Shown here: one piece after another, positions 26,640 through 34,439 of the stretch
Layout: each line of letters begins with the position of its first letter
Position numbering within the stretch: the first letter of the stretch is position 1
NCBI RefSeq assembly: GCF_000803065.1
Contig: NZ_JSXI01000085.1
Coordinates: 1 to 64,000 of the forward strand
Direction of reading: 5' to 3'
Length of the DNA stretch: 64,000 nucleotides
Source: Sphingomonas sp. ERG5
GTDB lineage: Bacteria; Pseudomonadota; Alphaproteobacteria; Sphingomonadales; Sphingomonadaceae
Translations under genes and position numbers: made by a program
Notes under the pieces: model-generated
Seen by the model: only the letters and a program-made list of their open reading frames with translations
The model's database searches: none
What the model was told of the DNA's origin: nothing

Positions 26640-27491
26640 ATGGCACTGAAGCATTATAACCCGACCAGCCCGGCACGACGCGGACTTATCCTCGTCGACC
26701 GCAGCGGTCTGCACAAGGGCGGCCCCGTCAAGGCGCTGACCGAAGGCAAGCGCAAGACTGGCGGCCGCAACAACAAGGGTCATGTGACCTCGCGCGGTAT
26801 CGCTGGCGGTCACAAGCAGCGTTATCGCATCATCGACTTCAAGCGTCGCAAGTGGGACGTCGAAGGCGTCGTGCAGCGGATCGAATATGATCCCAACCGC
26901 ACGGCCTTCATCGCGCTCGTGAGCTACGGCACCGACGATGCGGGCAAGGAAGACATTGCCTATATCATTGCACCGCAGCGTCTCGCTGTCGGCGACAAGG
27001 TGATCGCGGCGAAGAAGACCGACGTGAAGCCCGGCAACGCGATGGAACTGGGTCAGATGCCGGTTGGCACGATCGTCCACAATGTCGAGATGAAGCCCGG
27101 CAAGGGTGGCCAGATCGCCCGTTCGGCAGGCACCTATGTGCAGGTCGTCGGCCGCGACAAGGGCATGGTGATGGTTCGCCTCAATTCGGGCGAGCAGCGC
27201 TATATCCACTCGAACTGCATGGCGACCGTCGGTGCGGTGTCCAACCCGGATAACGGCAACACCAACCTCGCCAAGGCCGGCCGCAATCGCTGGCTCGGCA
27301 AGCGCCCGCTGACCCGCGGCGTCGCCAAGAACCCGGTCGACCATCCGCACGGCGGTGGTGAAGGCCGGACCTCGGGCGGCCGTCATCCGGTTACGCCTTG
27401 GGGCAAGCCGACCAAGGGTGCGCGCACTCGTCACAACAAGTCGACCGACAAGATGATCATCCGGTCGCGTCACGCCAAGAAGAAGGGCTAA
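26640..27491 (+). CDS. rplB: 50S ribosomal protein L2
   Basis: A 283-residue protein required for subunit association and the peptidyl-transferase centre. Landmarks are GGRNNKGHVTSRGIAGGHKQRYR near residue 41 and the C-terminal NPVDHPHGGGEGRTSGGRHPVTPWG, which contains the conserved catalytic-centre histidine region. A few residues longer than the E. coli protein. Four bases separate it from rpsS. Confidence 0.99.
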   Translation: MALKHYNPTSPARRGLILVDRSGLHKGGPVKALTEGKRKTGGRNNKGHVTSRGIAGGHKQRYRIIDFKRRKWDVEGVVQRIEYDPNRTAFIALVSYGTDDAGKEDIAYIIAPQRLAVGDKVIAAKKTDVKPGNAMELGQMPVGTIVHNVEMKPGKGGQIARSAGTYVQVVGRDKGMVMVRLNSGEQRYIHSNCMATVGAVSNPDNGNTNLAKAGRNRWLGKRPLTRGVAKNPVDHPHGGGEGRTSGGRHPVTPWGKPTKGARTRHNKSTDKMIIRSRHAKKKG

Positions 27492-27495
27492 CGCC

Positions 27496-27771
27496 ATGGC
27501 TCGTTCCGTCTGGAAGGGTCCGTTCGTGGACCTCCATCTGCTGAAAAAGGCAGAAACCGCGCAGGAAACCAATGCGCGCGCGCCGATCAAGACCTGGTCG
27601 CGTCGCTCGACGATCCTGCCGCAGTTCGTCGGCCTGACCTTCACCGTTTATAACGGTCGCAAGTTCGTGCCGGTCTCGGTCAACGAGGACATGGTTGGGA
27701 TGAAGCTCGGCGAGTTCGCGCCGACGCGTTACTTCCCCGGCCACGCCGCCGACAAGAAGGGCAAGCGCTGA
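27496..27771 (+). CDS. rpsS: 30S ribosomal protein S19
   Basis: A 91-residue protein of the 30S head that contacts S13 and the A-site tRNA region. Landmarks are ARSVWKGPFVDLHLLKKAE at the start and PQFVGLTFTVYNGRKFVPV in the core. The stop codon overlaps the rplV start by one base (TGATG), so translation is likely coupled. Length is standard. Confidence 0.98.
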   Translation: MARSVWKGPFVDLHLLKKAETAQETNARAPIKTWSRRSTILPQFVGLTFTVYNGRKFVPVSVNEDMVGMKLGEFAPTRYFPGHAADKKGKR

Positions 27772-28154
27772 TGTCGAAGCCGAAATCCCCCCGCAAGGTC
27801 GGTGAGAAGGAAGCTCTCTCGGTCGGGACGCAGATTCGCGGCTCGGCCCAGAAGCTCGGTCTCGTCGCTGCGCTGATCCGTAACAAGCCGGTCGGCGATG
27901 CGATGAACATCCTCGCTTTCTCGACCCGCGCGATGGCGGTCGATGCGCGCAAGGTGCTCGCCTCGGCGATCGCCAATGCCGAGAACAACCATAATCTCGA
28001 TGTCGATGCGCTGGTCGTATCGGAAGCGAGCGTTGGCAAGTCGATCGTCATGAAGCGGTTCGCCACGCGCGGTCGCGGCAAGTCGACGCGCATCCTGAAG
28101 CCCTTCAGCCGCCTGCGCATCGTCGTTCGCGAACAGCAAGAAGAAGAAGCCTAA
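27771..28154 (+). CDS. rplV: 50S ribosomal protein L22
   Basis: A 127-residue protein whose extended loop reaches into the exit tunnel, a site of macrolide-resistance changes. Landmarks are RGSAQKLGLVAALIRNKPVGDAMNIL and the loop KRFATRGRGKSTRILKPFSRL. The start overlaps the rpsS stop and the end overlaps the rpsC start (TAATG). The tail is short and acidic. Confidence 0.98.
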   Translation: MSKPKSPRKVGEKEALSVGTQIRGSAQKLGLVAALIRNKPVGDAMNILAFSTRAMAVDARKVLASAIANAENNHNLDVDALVVSEASVGKSIVMKRFATRGRGKSTRILKPFSRLRIVVREQQEEEA

Positions 28155-28849
28155 TGGGTCAGAAGAGCAATCCGATCGGGCTTCGGCTTCAGATCAACCG
28201 CACCTGGGACAGCCGCTGGTACGCGGAGGGCGCCGATTACGGCCGTCTCCTCCTCGAAGACCTCAAGATGCGCGCTTACATCCTGAAGACGCTGCCCCAG
28301 GCCGCGATCTCCAAGGTTGTGATCGAGCGTCCGGCCAAGCTGTGCCGCGTGTCCATCTTCGCTGCACGCCCCGGCGTGATCATCGGCAAGAAGGGCGCGG
28401 ACATCGAAAAGCTGCGCAAGACGCTCGGCAAGATGACCAGCTCGGACGTGTCGCTGAACATCGTCGAAATCCGCAAGCCGGAAGTCGATTCGAAGCTCGT
28501 TGCCCAGGGCATCGCTGATCAGCTCGAGCGTCGTATCGCGTTCCGCCGCGCCATGAAGCGCGCGGTGCAGTCGGCCATGCGTCTTGGTGCCGAAGGCATC
28601 CGGATCAATTGCGGCGGCCGTCTCGGCGGCGCCGAAATCGCACGGTCGGAATGGTATCGTGAAGGTCGCGTTCCGCTGCACACGCTGCGCGCGAACGTCG
28701 ATTACGCCGAAGCGACGGCACACACCGCTTATGGCGTGTGCGGCGTGAAGGTGTGGATCTTCAAGGGCGAAATCCTCGGCCATGACCCGATGGCGACCGA
28801 CCGGATCATGATGGAGGCTCAAACCTCCGGCGTGCGTCCGGCGCGCTAA
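28154..28849 (+). CDS. rpsC: 30S ribosomal protein S3
   Basis: A 231-residue protein at the mRNA entry channel. The KH domain is around residues 40-110 with RPGVIIGKKGADIEKLR. The C-terminal domain includes GRLGGAEIARSEWYREGRVPLHTLRA. The protein starts MGQKSNPIGLRL, as is usual for S3, and overlaps rplV by one base. Length matches alphaproteobacterial S3. Confidence 0.99.
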   Translation: MGQKSNPIGLRLQINRTWDSRWYAEGADYGRLLLEDLKMRAYILKTLPQAAISKVVIERPAKLCRVSIFAARPGVIIGKKGADIEKLRKTLGKMTSSDVSLNIVEIRKPEVDSKLVAQGIADQLERRIAFRRAMKRAVQSAMRLGAEGIRINCGGRLGGAEIARSEWYREGRVPLHTLRANVDYAEATAHTAYGVCGVKVWIFKGEILGHDPMATDRIMMEAQTSGVRPAR

Positions 28850-28861
28850 GGAACATTTGAT

Positions 28862-29296
28862 ATGTTGCAACCGAAGAAAACCAAGTTCCGCAAGCAGTTC
28901 AAGGGCCGGATTCACGGCGATGCGAAGGGCGGCACCACGCTGAACTTCGGCTCGTACGGGTTGAAGGCAATGGAGCCGGATCGTCTCACCGCCCGCCAGA
29001 TCGAAGCGGCTCGCCGCGCGATCACGCGTCACATCAAGCGCCAGGGGCGTTTGTGGATCCGCGTGTTCCCGGACGTGCCGGTCACGTCGAAGCCGGCCGA
29101 AGTCCGTATGGGCAAGGGCAAGGGTTCGCCTGAATATTGGGCGGCCCGGGTCAAGCCCGGCCGTATCCTGTTCGAACTGGACGGGGTTCCTGGCGATATC
29201 GCCGCGATGGCGTTCAGCCGCGCAGCGATGAAGCTGCCGATCAAGGTAAAGGTCGTTGCCCGTCTCGGCGACACCTCGCACCTGGGAGTTGCATAA
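28862..29296 (+). CDS. rplP: 50S ribosomal protein L16
   Basis: A 144-residue protein near the A-site of the peptidyl-transferase centre. Landmarks are MLQPKKTKFRKQFKGRIHG at the start and RIFPDVPVTSKPAEVRMGKGKGSPEYWAARVKPGR in the centre (here written WIRVFPDVPVT...). The TAAGGA site lies in the rpsC stop. It ends one base before the rpmC start. Confidence 0.98.
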   Translation: MLQPKKTKFRKQFKGRIHGDAKGGTTLNFGSYGLKAMEPDRLTARQIEAARRAITRHIKRQGRLWIRVFPDVPVTSKPAEVRMGKGKGSPEYWAARVKPGRILFELDGVPGDIAAMAFSRAAMKLPIKVKVVARLGDTSHLGVA

Positions 29297-29297
29297 G

Positions 29298-29516
29298 ATG
29301 AGCAAGATCGACACGCGTCGCTCCGACCTCAACGCGAAGACCGAGGACCAGCTGGGTGAAGAACTCGGCAACCTGAAGCGCGAGGCGTTCAACCTCCGTT
29401 TCCAGGCCGCGACCAACCAGCTCGAAAAGCCGAGCCGGGTTCGTGAAGTCCGTCGCGACATCGCTCGCATCAAGACCCTGCAGTCCGCGCGTTCGCGCGA
29501 CGCTGCGGCAAAGTAA
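29298..29516 (+). CDS. rpmC: 50S ribosomal protein L29
   Basis: A 72-residue two-helix protein near the tunnel exit. Landmarks are the N-terminal helix TEDQLGEELGNLKREAFNLRFQAATNQLEK and VRRDIARIKTL in the second helix. I used ATG 29298 (MSKIDTRRSDL), one base after the rplP stop; the frame extends upstream into rplP only as a shadow. The rpsQ start is 11 bases downstream. Confidence 0.97.
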   Translation: MSKIDTRRSDLNAKTEDQLGEELGNLKREAFNLRFQAATNQLEKPSRVREVRRDIARIKTLQSARSRDAAAK

Positions 29517-29527
29517 GGAACGATATC

Positions 29528-29800
29528 ATGCCGAAGCGCGTGCTGACGGGGCTGATCGTCTCGGACAAGGGCGACAAGACGGTGGTCGTGAACGTGGAAC
29601 GCAAGGTCAAGCATGCGCTCTACGGCAAGATCATTCGTCGTTCGAAGAAGTACCACGCCCATGACGAGGCGAACGAGTTCAAGCAGGGCGAAACCGTGCG
29701 GATCGAAGAGACCGCACCGATCTCCAAGCTGAAGACCTGGAAGGTGATCGATCGGGTCAACACCCATGCGACACCTGAGCGGGTCGACGTCGACGCATAA
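29528..29800 (+). CDS. rpsQ: 30S ribosomal protein S17
   Basis: A 90-residue OB-fold protein that binds 16S rRNA early in assembly. Landmarks are MPKRVLTGLIVSDKGDKTVVVNVERKVKHALYGKII and RIEETAPISKLKTWKVI. The ATG follows AAGGAACGATATC. It is the last gene of the S10 group here; 80 bases with a short GC-rich hairpin follow before rplN. In E. coli the spc promoter lies in this gap. Confidence 0.98.
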   Translation: MPKRVLTGLIVSDKGDKTVVVNVERKVKHALYGKIIRRSKKYHAHDEANEFKQGETVRIEETAPISKLKTWKVIDRVNTHATPERVDVDA

Positions 29801-29880
29801 GCATGGGGGCGCGCAAGCGTCACTGTAATTGAGGCGGGGTCCGGTCGGAATCGGCCCCAGAGTGAGAAGGAACCGGATCG

Positions 29881-30249
29881 ATGATCCAGATGCAGTCCAA
29901 TCTCGACGTCGCTGACAATAGCGGCGCGAAGCGGGTGCAGTGCATCAAGGTGCTTGGCGGGTCCAAGCGCCGCACCGCAGGCGTTGGCGACATTATCGTC
30001 GTCAGCGTCAAGGAAGCAGCCCCCCGTGGCCGCGTGAAGAAGGGCGACGTGCACCGTGCCGTCATCGTGCGCACGGCGAAGGACATTCGCCGCGCCGATG
30101 GCTCGGTCATCCGCTTCGACGGTAACGCAGCCGTGCTGGTCAACAAGAACGAGGAGCCGATCGGCACTCGTATCTTTGGCCCAGTGGTGCGCGAGCTCCG
30201 CGGCAAGAAGCACATGAAGATCATCAGCCTGGCGCCGGAGGTTCTGTAA
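29881..30249 (+). CDS. rplN: 50S ribosomal protein L14
   Basis: A 122-residue protein at the subunit interface and the binding site of RsfS. It starts MIQMQSNLDVADNSGAKRVQCIKVLGGSKRR, as is usual. GAGAAGGAACC precedes the ATG. First gene of the spc group. The stop codon overlaps the rplX start by one base (TAATG), so they are probably coupled. Confidence 0.99.
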   Translation: MIQMQSNLDVADNSGAKRVQCIKVLGGSKRRTAGVGDIIVVSVKEAAPRGRVKKGDVHRAVIVRTAKDIRRADGSVIRFDGNAAVLVNKNEEPIGTRIFGPVVRELRGKKHMKIISLAPEVL

Positions 30250-30566
30250 TGGCCGCTGCGAAAATCAAGAAGGGTGACCGCGTCATCGTCCTGTCCGGCA
30301 AGGACAAGGGCAAGACCGGTGAAGTGACCCAGGCCCTGCCGCGTGACGGCAAGGTCATCGTGTCGGGCGTGAATGTCGCGATCCGCCACACCAAGCCGAG
30401 CCAGGGCGACCCGCAGGGTGGCCTGGTCCGTTCGGAAGCACCGTTGCACGTCTCGAAGGTCGCTCATGTGACCGCCGACGGCAAACCGACGCGCGTCCGG
30501 TTCGAAACCCAGGACGGAAAGAAGGTCCGCGTGGCCGTCAAGACCGGGGAGAAGATCAGTGGCTGA
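30249..30566 (+). CDS. rplX: 50S ribosomal protein L24
   Basis: A 105-residue assembly-initiator protein with a KOW motif (KIKKGDRVIVLSGKDKGKTGEVTQALPRDGKVIVSGVNVA). The start overlaps rplN by one base. Its end overlaps the GTG start of rplE by eight bases, which fixes the order and suggests coupling. Length is standard. Confidence 0.98.
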   Translation: MAAAKIKKGDRVIVLSGKDKGKTGEVTQALPRDGKVIVSGVNVAIRHTKPSQGDPQGGLVRSEAPLHVSKVAHVTADGKPTRVRFETQDGKKVRVAVKTGEKISG

Positions 30567-31149
30567 AGCCGCCAACACCAAGCCGCGCATGCGGCAGATC
30601 TATGACGACAAGATCGTCAAGGCGATGACCGAGAAGTTCGGTTACAAGAATGCGATGGAGGTCCCGCGCCTCGACAAGATCGTCCTGAACATGGGCGTTG
30701 GCGAAGCGACGCAGGACAAGAAGAAGGTCGAGCAGGCCGCCGGCGAAATGGAACTGATCGCAGGTCAGAAGCCCGTCGTCACCAAGGCCAAGAAGTCGAT
30801 CGCGCAGTTCAAGCTGCGTGAAGGCATGCCGATCGGCGTGAAGGTCACTCTTCGCCGTGAGCGCATGTACGAGTTTCTCGACCGCTTCATCACCATCGCG
30901 CTTCCCCGTGTTCGCGATTTCCGTGGCCTGAACCCCAAGAGCTTCGATGGACGCGGCAACTATGCCTGCGGCCTGAAGGAGCAGCTGGTGTTCCCGGAAA
31001 TCAACTATGACCGGATCGACAAGGTGCGCGGCATGGACGTGATCGTCACCACCACCGCCCGGACCGACGATGAAGCGCGCGAGCTGCTTCGCCTGTTCGG
31101 TTTCCCGTTCCCGCTCGAAGTCGCTGACGACGAAAAGAAGGCAGCATAA
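30559..31149 (+). CDS. rplE: 50S ribosomal protein L5
   Basis: A 196-residue 5S rRNA-binding protein of the central protuberance. Landmarks are NAMEVPRLDKIVLNMGVGEAT near residue 33 and YEFLDRFITIALPRVRDFRGL. The start is GTG at 30559, inside the end of rplX. The N-terminus (AEAANTKPRMRQIYDDK) is longer than in E. coli, and the C-terminus has a short extension ending EKKAA. Confidence 0.98.
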   Translation: MAEAANTKPRMRQIYDDKIVKAMTEKFGYKNAMEVPRLDKIVLNMGVGEATQDKKKVEQAAGEMELIAGQKPVVTKAKKSIAQFKLREGMPIGVKVTLRRERMYEFLDRFITIALPRVRDFRGLNPKSFDGRGNYACGLKEQLVFPEINYDRIDKVRGMDVIVTTTARTDDEARELLRLFGFPFPLEVADDEKKAA

Positions 31150-31150
31150 G

Positions 31151-31456
31151 ATGGCTAAAGTCAGTTCTGTAAACAAGAACGAGCGCCGCAAGCGGATGGT
31201 GAAGAAGTACGCCCCCGCCTATGCGAAGCTGAAGGCGATGGCGGCGGACAAGTCGCTCGACGATGGCGAGCGTCTGATCGCCCGCCTGAAGATGGCGCAG
31301 ATTCCGCGTAACGGTAACCCGACCCGCGTTCGCAACCGTTGCGAAACCACCGGGCGCCCGCGCGCTTATTATCGCAAGTTCCGTCTCTGCCGTATTCAGC
31401 TGCGCGATCTGGCCAACAAGGGCCTCATCCCCGGCGTTACGAAGTCGAGCTGGTAA
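31151..31456 (+). CDS. rpsN: 30S ribosomal protein S14
   Basis: A 101-residue protein of the long, zinc-free type. No CxxC pairs are present, and the C-terminal RCETTGRPRAYYRKFRLCRIQLRDLANKGLIPGVTKSSW is conserved. ATG 31151 (MAKVSSVNKNERRKRM) is one base after the rplE stop; the longer frame into rplE is a shadow. Located in the head of the 30S subunit. Confidence 0.98.
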   Translation: MAKVSSVNKNERRKRMVKKYAPAYAKLKAMAADKSLDDGERLIARLKMAQIPRNGNPTRVRNRCETTGRPRAYYRKFRLCRIQLRDLANKGLIPGVTKSSW

Positions 31457-31466
31457 GGATCACGAG

Positions 31467-31862
31467 ATGGCATTGACCGATCCCCTGGGTGATATGCTCA
31501 CCCGCATCCGTAACGGCCAGCGCGCGCGCAAGGACTCCGTCCTTTCGCCGGCGTCGAAGCTGCGTGCCCGCGTCCTCGACGTGCTGCAGCGCGAAGGCTA
31601 TATCCGCGGATATTCCGAAGAAGAGATGGGCCCCGCAAAGGGCATCCGTATCGAGCTTAAATATTTCGAGGGTCAGCCCGCGATCAAGCACGTTGCGCGC
31701 GTCTCGAAGCCTGGCCGTCGCGTCTACTCGGGTTCGCAGGATCTGCCCCGCGTGATGAACGGCCTGGGCATCACGATCGTCTCGACGCCGCGTGGCGTTC
31801 TGTCCGACGCCGAAGCGCGTGAGCAGAATGTCGGTGGCGAAGTGCTGGCGGAGGTATTCTGA
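31467..31862 (+). CDS. rpsH: 30S ribosomal protein S8
   Basis: A 131-residue 16S rRNA-binding protein of the platform. It starts ALTDPLGDMLTRIRNGQRARK and ends with the conserved GLGITIVSTPRGVLSDAEAREQNVGGEVLAEVF. In E. coli S8 represses the spc operon by binding the rplE region. The stop overlaps the rplF start (TGATG). Confidence 0.98.
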   Translation: MALTDPLGDMLTRIRNGQRARKDSVLSPASKLRARVLDVLQREGYIRGYSEEEMGPAKGIRIELKYFEGQPAIKHVARVSKPGRRVYSGSQDLPRVMNGLGITIVSTPRGVLSDAEAREQNVGGEVLAEVF

Positions 31863-32395
31863 TGAGCCGCATCGGTAAAAAGCCGATCACGATCCCAAGC
31901 GGTACCACCGCGACGATCGAGGGTCAGCAGCTCAGCGTGAAGGGTCCCAAGGGCACCCTCGCAATGCCGCTGCGCGAAGAGATCAGCTACACGCTGGAAG
32001 AGGGCGGCATTTCGGTGCAGCCGGCCAATGCCACGAAGCGCGCTCGCGCGTTCTGGGGCATGCAGCGCACGCTGGTCCAGAACCTCGTGACGGGCGTGTC
32101 GGAAGGCTTCACCAAGAAGCTGCTGATCAACGGCGTCGGCTATCGCGCCGCCGCTTCGGGTCGCACGCTGAACCTGAAGCTCGGCTACAGCCACGACGTC
32201 AACATCGACGTGCCGGAAGGCATCGAAGTGAAGACGCCGGACAACACGACGGTCGAGATCTCGGGTTCGGACAAGCAGAAGGTCGGCCAGCTGGCCGCCG
32301 AAATTCGCCAGTGGCGCAAGCCTGAGCCGTACAAGGGCAAGGGCATCAAGTACGACGGCGAGTTCATCTTCCGCAAGGAAGGGAAAAAGAAGTAA
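31862..32395 (+). CDS. rplF: 50S ribosomal protein L6
   Basis: A 177-residue protein with two duplicated domains near the sarcin-ricin loop. It starts MSRIGKKPITIPSGTTATI and carries the C-terminal KPEPYKGKGIKYDGEFIFRKEGKKK. Overlaps rpsH and rplR by one base at each end, which points to tight coupling. Length is standard. Confidence 0.98.
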   Translation: MSRIGKKPITIPSGTTATIEGQQLSVKGPKGTLAMPLREEISYTLEEGGISVQPANATKRARAFWGMQRTLVQNLVTGVSEGFTKKLLINGVGYRAAASGRTLNLKLGYSHDVNIDVPEGIEVKTPDNTTVEISGSDKQKVGQLAAEIRQWRKPEPYKGKGIKYDGEFIFRKEGKKK

Positions 32396-32754
32396 TGAGC
32401 ACCAAAGGTCTCTCCCTTTTCGCGAAGCGCCGTCTTCGCAACCGCACTGCGCTGCGTGGTCGTGCCGCTGGCCGTCCCCGTCTCTCGGTGCATCGTTCGG
32501 GCAAGCATATCTATGCCCAGATCATCGACGACGCGGCGGGCAAGACGCTCGCTTCGGCATCGACCCTGGAAAAGGACGTGCGCGGCACGTCCGGCGCGAA
32601 CATCGACGCGGCGACCTCGGTCGGCACGCGGGTGGCGGAAGCAGCCAAGGCAGCGGGCGTGACCAAGGTCGTGTTCGATCGCGGTGGCTTCCTGTTCCAC
32701 GGTCGTGTCAAGGCGCTGGCGCAAGCCGCGCGTGAAGCCGGATTGGAGTTCTAA
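32395..32754 (+). CDS. rplR: 50S ribosomal protein L18
   Basis: A 119-residue 5S rRNA-binding protein. Landmarks are RLSVHRSGKHIYAQIIDDAAGKTLASASTLEKD and the C-terminal VVFDRGGFLFHGRVKALAQAAREAGLEF. The ATG overlaps the rplF stop (TAATG). rpsE follows after two bases. Confidence 0.98.
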   Translation: MSTKGLSLFAKRRLRNRTALRGRAAGRPRLSVHRSGKHIYAQIIDDAAGKTLASASTLEKDVRGTSGANIDAATSVGTRVAEAAKAAGVTKVVFDRGGFLFHGRVKALAQAAREAGLEF

Positions 32755-32756
32755 GA

Positions 32757-33476
32757 ATGGCTGACGAAATCATCCCGACCGAAGCCGCTGCATCGCCCGA
32801 GGGCGCACCGCAGGACGCTCCTGGTCGTGGCCCGCGTGGCGGCCGTGGCCGTGGCGGTCCGGGCGGCGGCGGTCAGAACCGTGGCGGTCGCGACAATCGC
32901 GGCGGTCGCGACAATCGTCGTGGCGCACCTGGTGCGGACGATGGCGGCGAAGAGCTGATCGAGAAGCTGGTTCACATCAACCGCGTCTCGAAGACGGTGA
33001 AGGGCGGCAAGCGCTTCGGCTTTGCGGCACTGGTCGTCGTCGGTGACGGCAAGGGCCGGGTCGGCTTCGGCCACGGCAAGGCACGCGAAGTGCCGGAAGC
33101 CATCTCCAAGGCGACTGCCGCCGCGAAGAAGGCCATGGTTCGCGTTCCGCTGCGTGACGGCCGTACGCTGCATCATGACGGCAAGGGCCATTTCGGCGCC
33201 GGCCTCGTGACCGTGCGTTCGGCACCGCAGGGTACCGGCATCATCGCCGGCGGCCCGATGCGCGCCGTGTTCGAATCGCTCGGCGTTGCCGATGTGGTGA
33301 CCAAGTCGGTCGGCACGTCCAACCCGTACAACATGATCCGTGCGACCTTCGAAGCGCTGACCTCGCAGGTCTCGCCCAAGTCGGTCGCGCAGCGTCGCGG
33401 CAAGAAGATCGCCGACCTGCTCGGCCGTGGTGGCTCGCAGGCCGCCGAGGCTGAAGCCGCAGCGATTGCGGAGTAA
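32757..33476 (+). CDS. rpsE: 30S ribosomal protein S5 with an RGG-rich N-terminal extension
   Basis: The conserved S5 body starts near residue 62 (EELIEKLVHINRVSKTVKGGKRFGFAALVVVGDGKGRVGFGHGKA). It is preceded by about 60 residues that are rich in Gly and Arg (GRGPRGGRGRGGPGGGGQNR, then repeated GGRDNR). That makes 239 residues, against about 167 in E. coli. The tail resembles eukaryotic RGG RNA-binding boxes. The ATG is fixed by tight spacing to rplR. The C-terminus is also Ala/Glu-rich. S5 helps proofreading and contacts the mRNA entry channel. Confidence 0.97.
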   Translation: MADEIIPTEAAASPEGAPQDAPGRGPRGGRGRGGPGGGGQNRGGRDNRGGRDNRRGAPGADDGGEELIEKLVHINRVSKTVKGGKRFGFAALVVVGDGKGRVGFGHGKAREVPEAISKATAAAKKAMVRVPLRDGRTLHHDGKGHFGAGLVTVRSAPQGTGIIAGGPMRAVFESLGVADVVTKSVGTSNPYNMIRATFEALTSQVSPKSVAQRRGKKIADLLGRGGSQAAEAEAAAIAE

Positions 33477-33481
33477 GACAG

Positions 33482-33685
33482 ATGGCGAAGAAGAAAGAAG
33501 CTGCCGCTGGCGGCACGATCAAGATCACGCAGACCGGTTCGCCGATCCGTCGTGAGAAGGATCAGCGCGCCACGCTGATCGGTCTGGGCCTCAACAAGAT
33601 GCACAAGACCCGTGAATTGCAGGACACGCCCGAAGTTCGTGGCATGATCCGCAAGGTCGCACACATGCTGTCGGTCGAAGGCTGA
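33482..33685 (+). CDS. rpmD: 50S ribosomal protein L30
   Basis: A 67-residue protein. Landmarks are GTIKITQTGSPIRREKDQRATLIGLGLNKMHKTRELQDTPEVRGMIRKVAHML, typical of L30. The N-terminus has a short Lys/Ala-rich extension. A strong hairpin (33697-33724) follows before rplO. Confidence 0.97.
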   Translation: MAKKKEAAAGGTIKITQTGSPIRREKDQRATLIGLGLNKMHKTRELQDTPEVRGMIRKVAHMLSVEG

Positions 33686-33696
33686 CAATTTTATCC

Positions 33697-33724
33697 GGCC
33701 CTTCCTCGTTAATGAGGAAGGGCC
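33697..33724 (+). terminator. Attenuator-like hairpin between rpmD and rplO
   Basis: GGCCCTTCCTC (33697-33707), loop GTTAAT and GAGGAAGGGCC (33714-33724) form a perfect 11-pair stem. It is followed by ATTTCCTT, a weak T tract. It lies inside the spc operon, so it may attenuate or stabilise an RNA end rather than stop transcription fully. Confidence 0.55.
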
Positions 33725-33763
33725 ATTTCCTTAGCGCGACAAAAGCGAAAGCGAGTGCACGAC

Positions 33764-34306
33764 ATGAAATTGAACGAACTCCGCGATAACGACGGTGCCC
33801 GTAAATCCCGCATGCGGGTCGGCCGCGGTATCGGTTCCGGCAAGGGCAAGACCTCGGGCCGCGGCATCAAGGGCCAGACCAGCCGTGAGGGCGTGTCGAT
33901 CGCCGGCTTCGAGGGTGGCCAGATGCCGCTCCACATGCGTCTGCCAAAGCGCGGCTTCAACAACATCTTCGCCAAGGACTTCGCCGAAGTGAATCTCGGT
34001 GCGATCCAGAAGGCAGTCGATGCCGGCAAGATCGCCGCTGGTGCAAGCCTCGACCACGCTGCGCTGAAGGCCGCCGGCCTGGCGCGCGGTGGCAAGGACG
34101 GCGTTCGCCTGCTCGGCAAGGGCGAATTCTCGGCTAAGCTGACCTTCACCGTTGCCGGCGCGTCAAAGGGCGCGATCGAGGCGGTCGAGAAGGCCGGCGG
34201 CAAGGTCGACGTGATCCACGTCGTGCCCGCAGCTGAAAAGGCCGCCGCCAAGAAGGGCGTAAAGTACAAGGAACGCCAGGCTCACAAGGCTTCCTTCAAG
34301 GCATAA
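33764..34306 (+). CDS. rplO: 50S ribosomal protein L15
   Basis: A 180-residue late-assembly protein. Landmarks are MKLNELRDNDGARKSRMRVGRGIGSGKGKTSGRGIKGQTSREGVSIAGFEGGQMPLHMRLPKRGF and a C-terminal basic tail longer than in E. coli. I used ATG 33764; an in-frame GTG at 33755 would add three residues. A terminator-like hairpin separates it from secY. Confidence 0.98.
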   Translation: MKLNELRDNDGARKSRMRVGRGIGSGKGKTSGRGIKGQTSREGVSIAGFEGGQMPLHMRLPKRGFNNIFAKDFAEVNLGAIQKAVDAGKIAAGASLDHAALKAAGLARGGKDGVRLLGKGEFSAKLTFTVAGASKGAIEAVEKAGGKVDVIHVVPAAEKAAAKKGVKYKERQAHKASFKA

Positions 34307-34369
34307 CCAAGCTTTCCCCGGCCAGGAGTCGGGGAAGACGCTAGGCAAGCCCGCTTGCGTGACTATATG

Positions 34370-34410
34370 AGCGGCGGGGCGGTAAAACGTTTCCCGCCGC
34401 TTTTTGTTTC
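34370..34410 (+). terminator. Terminator-like hairpin before secY
   Basis: AGCGGCGGG (34370-34378) pairs with CCCGCCGCT (34393-34401), followed by TTTTGTTT. A smaller stem, TTCCCCG/CGGGGAA (34314-34336), precedes it. The T tract makes this the most terminator-like hairpin in the spc group. It suggests secY and adk are expressed at a lower level than the ribosomal genes, or from a separate promoter that I could not define. Confidence 0.65.
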
Positions 34411-34439
34411 CCCGTTCGTTTTTGGGACGATAAATCATA

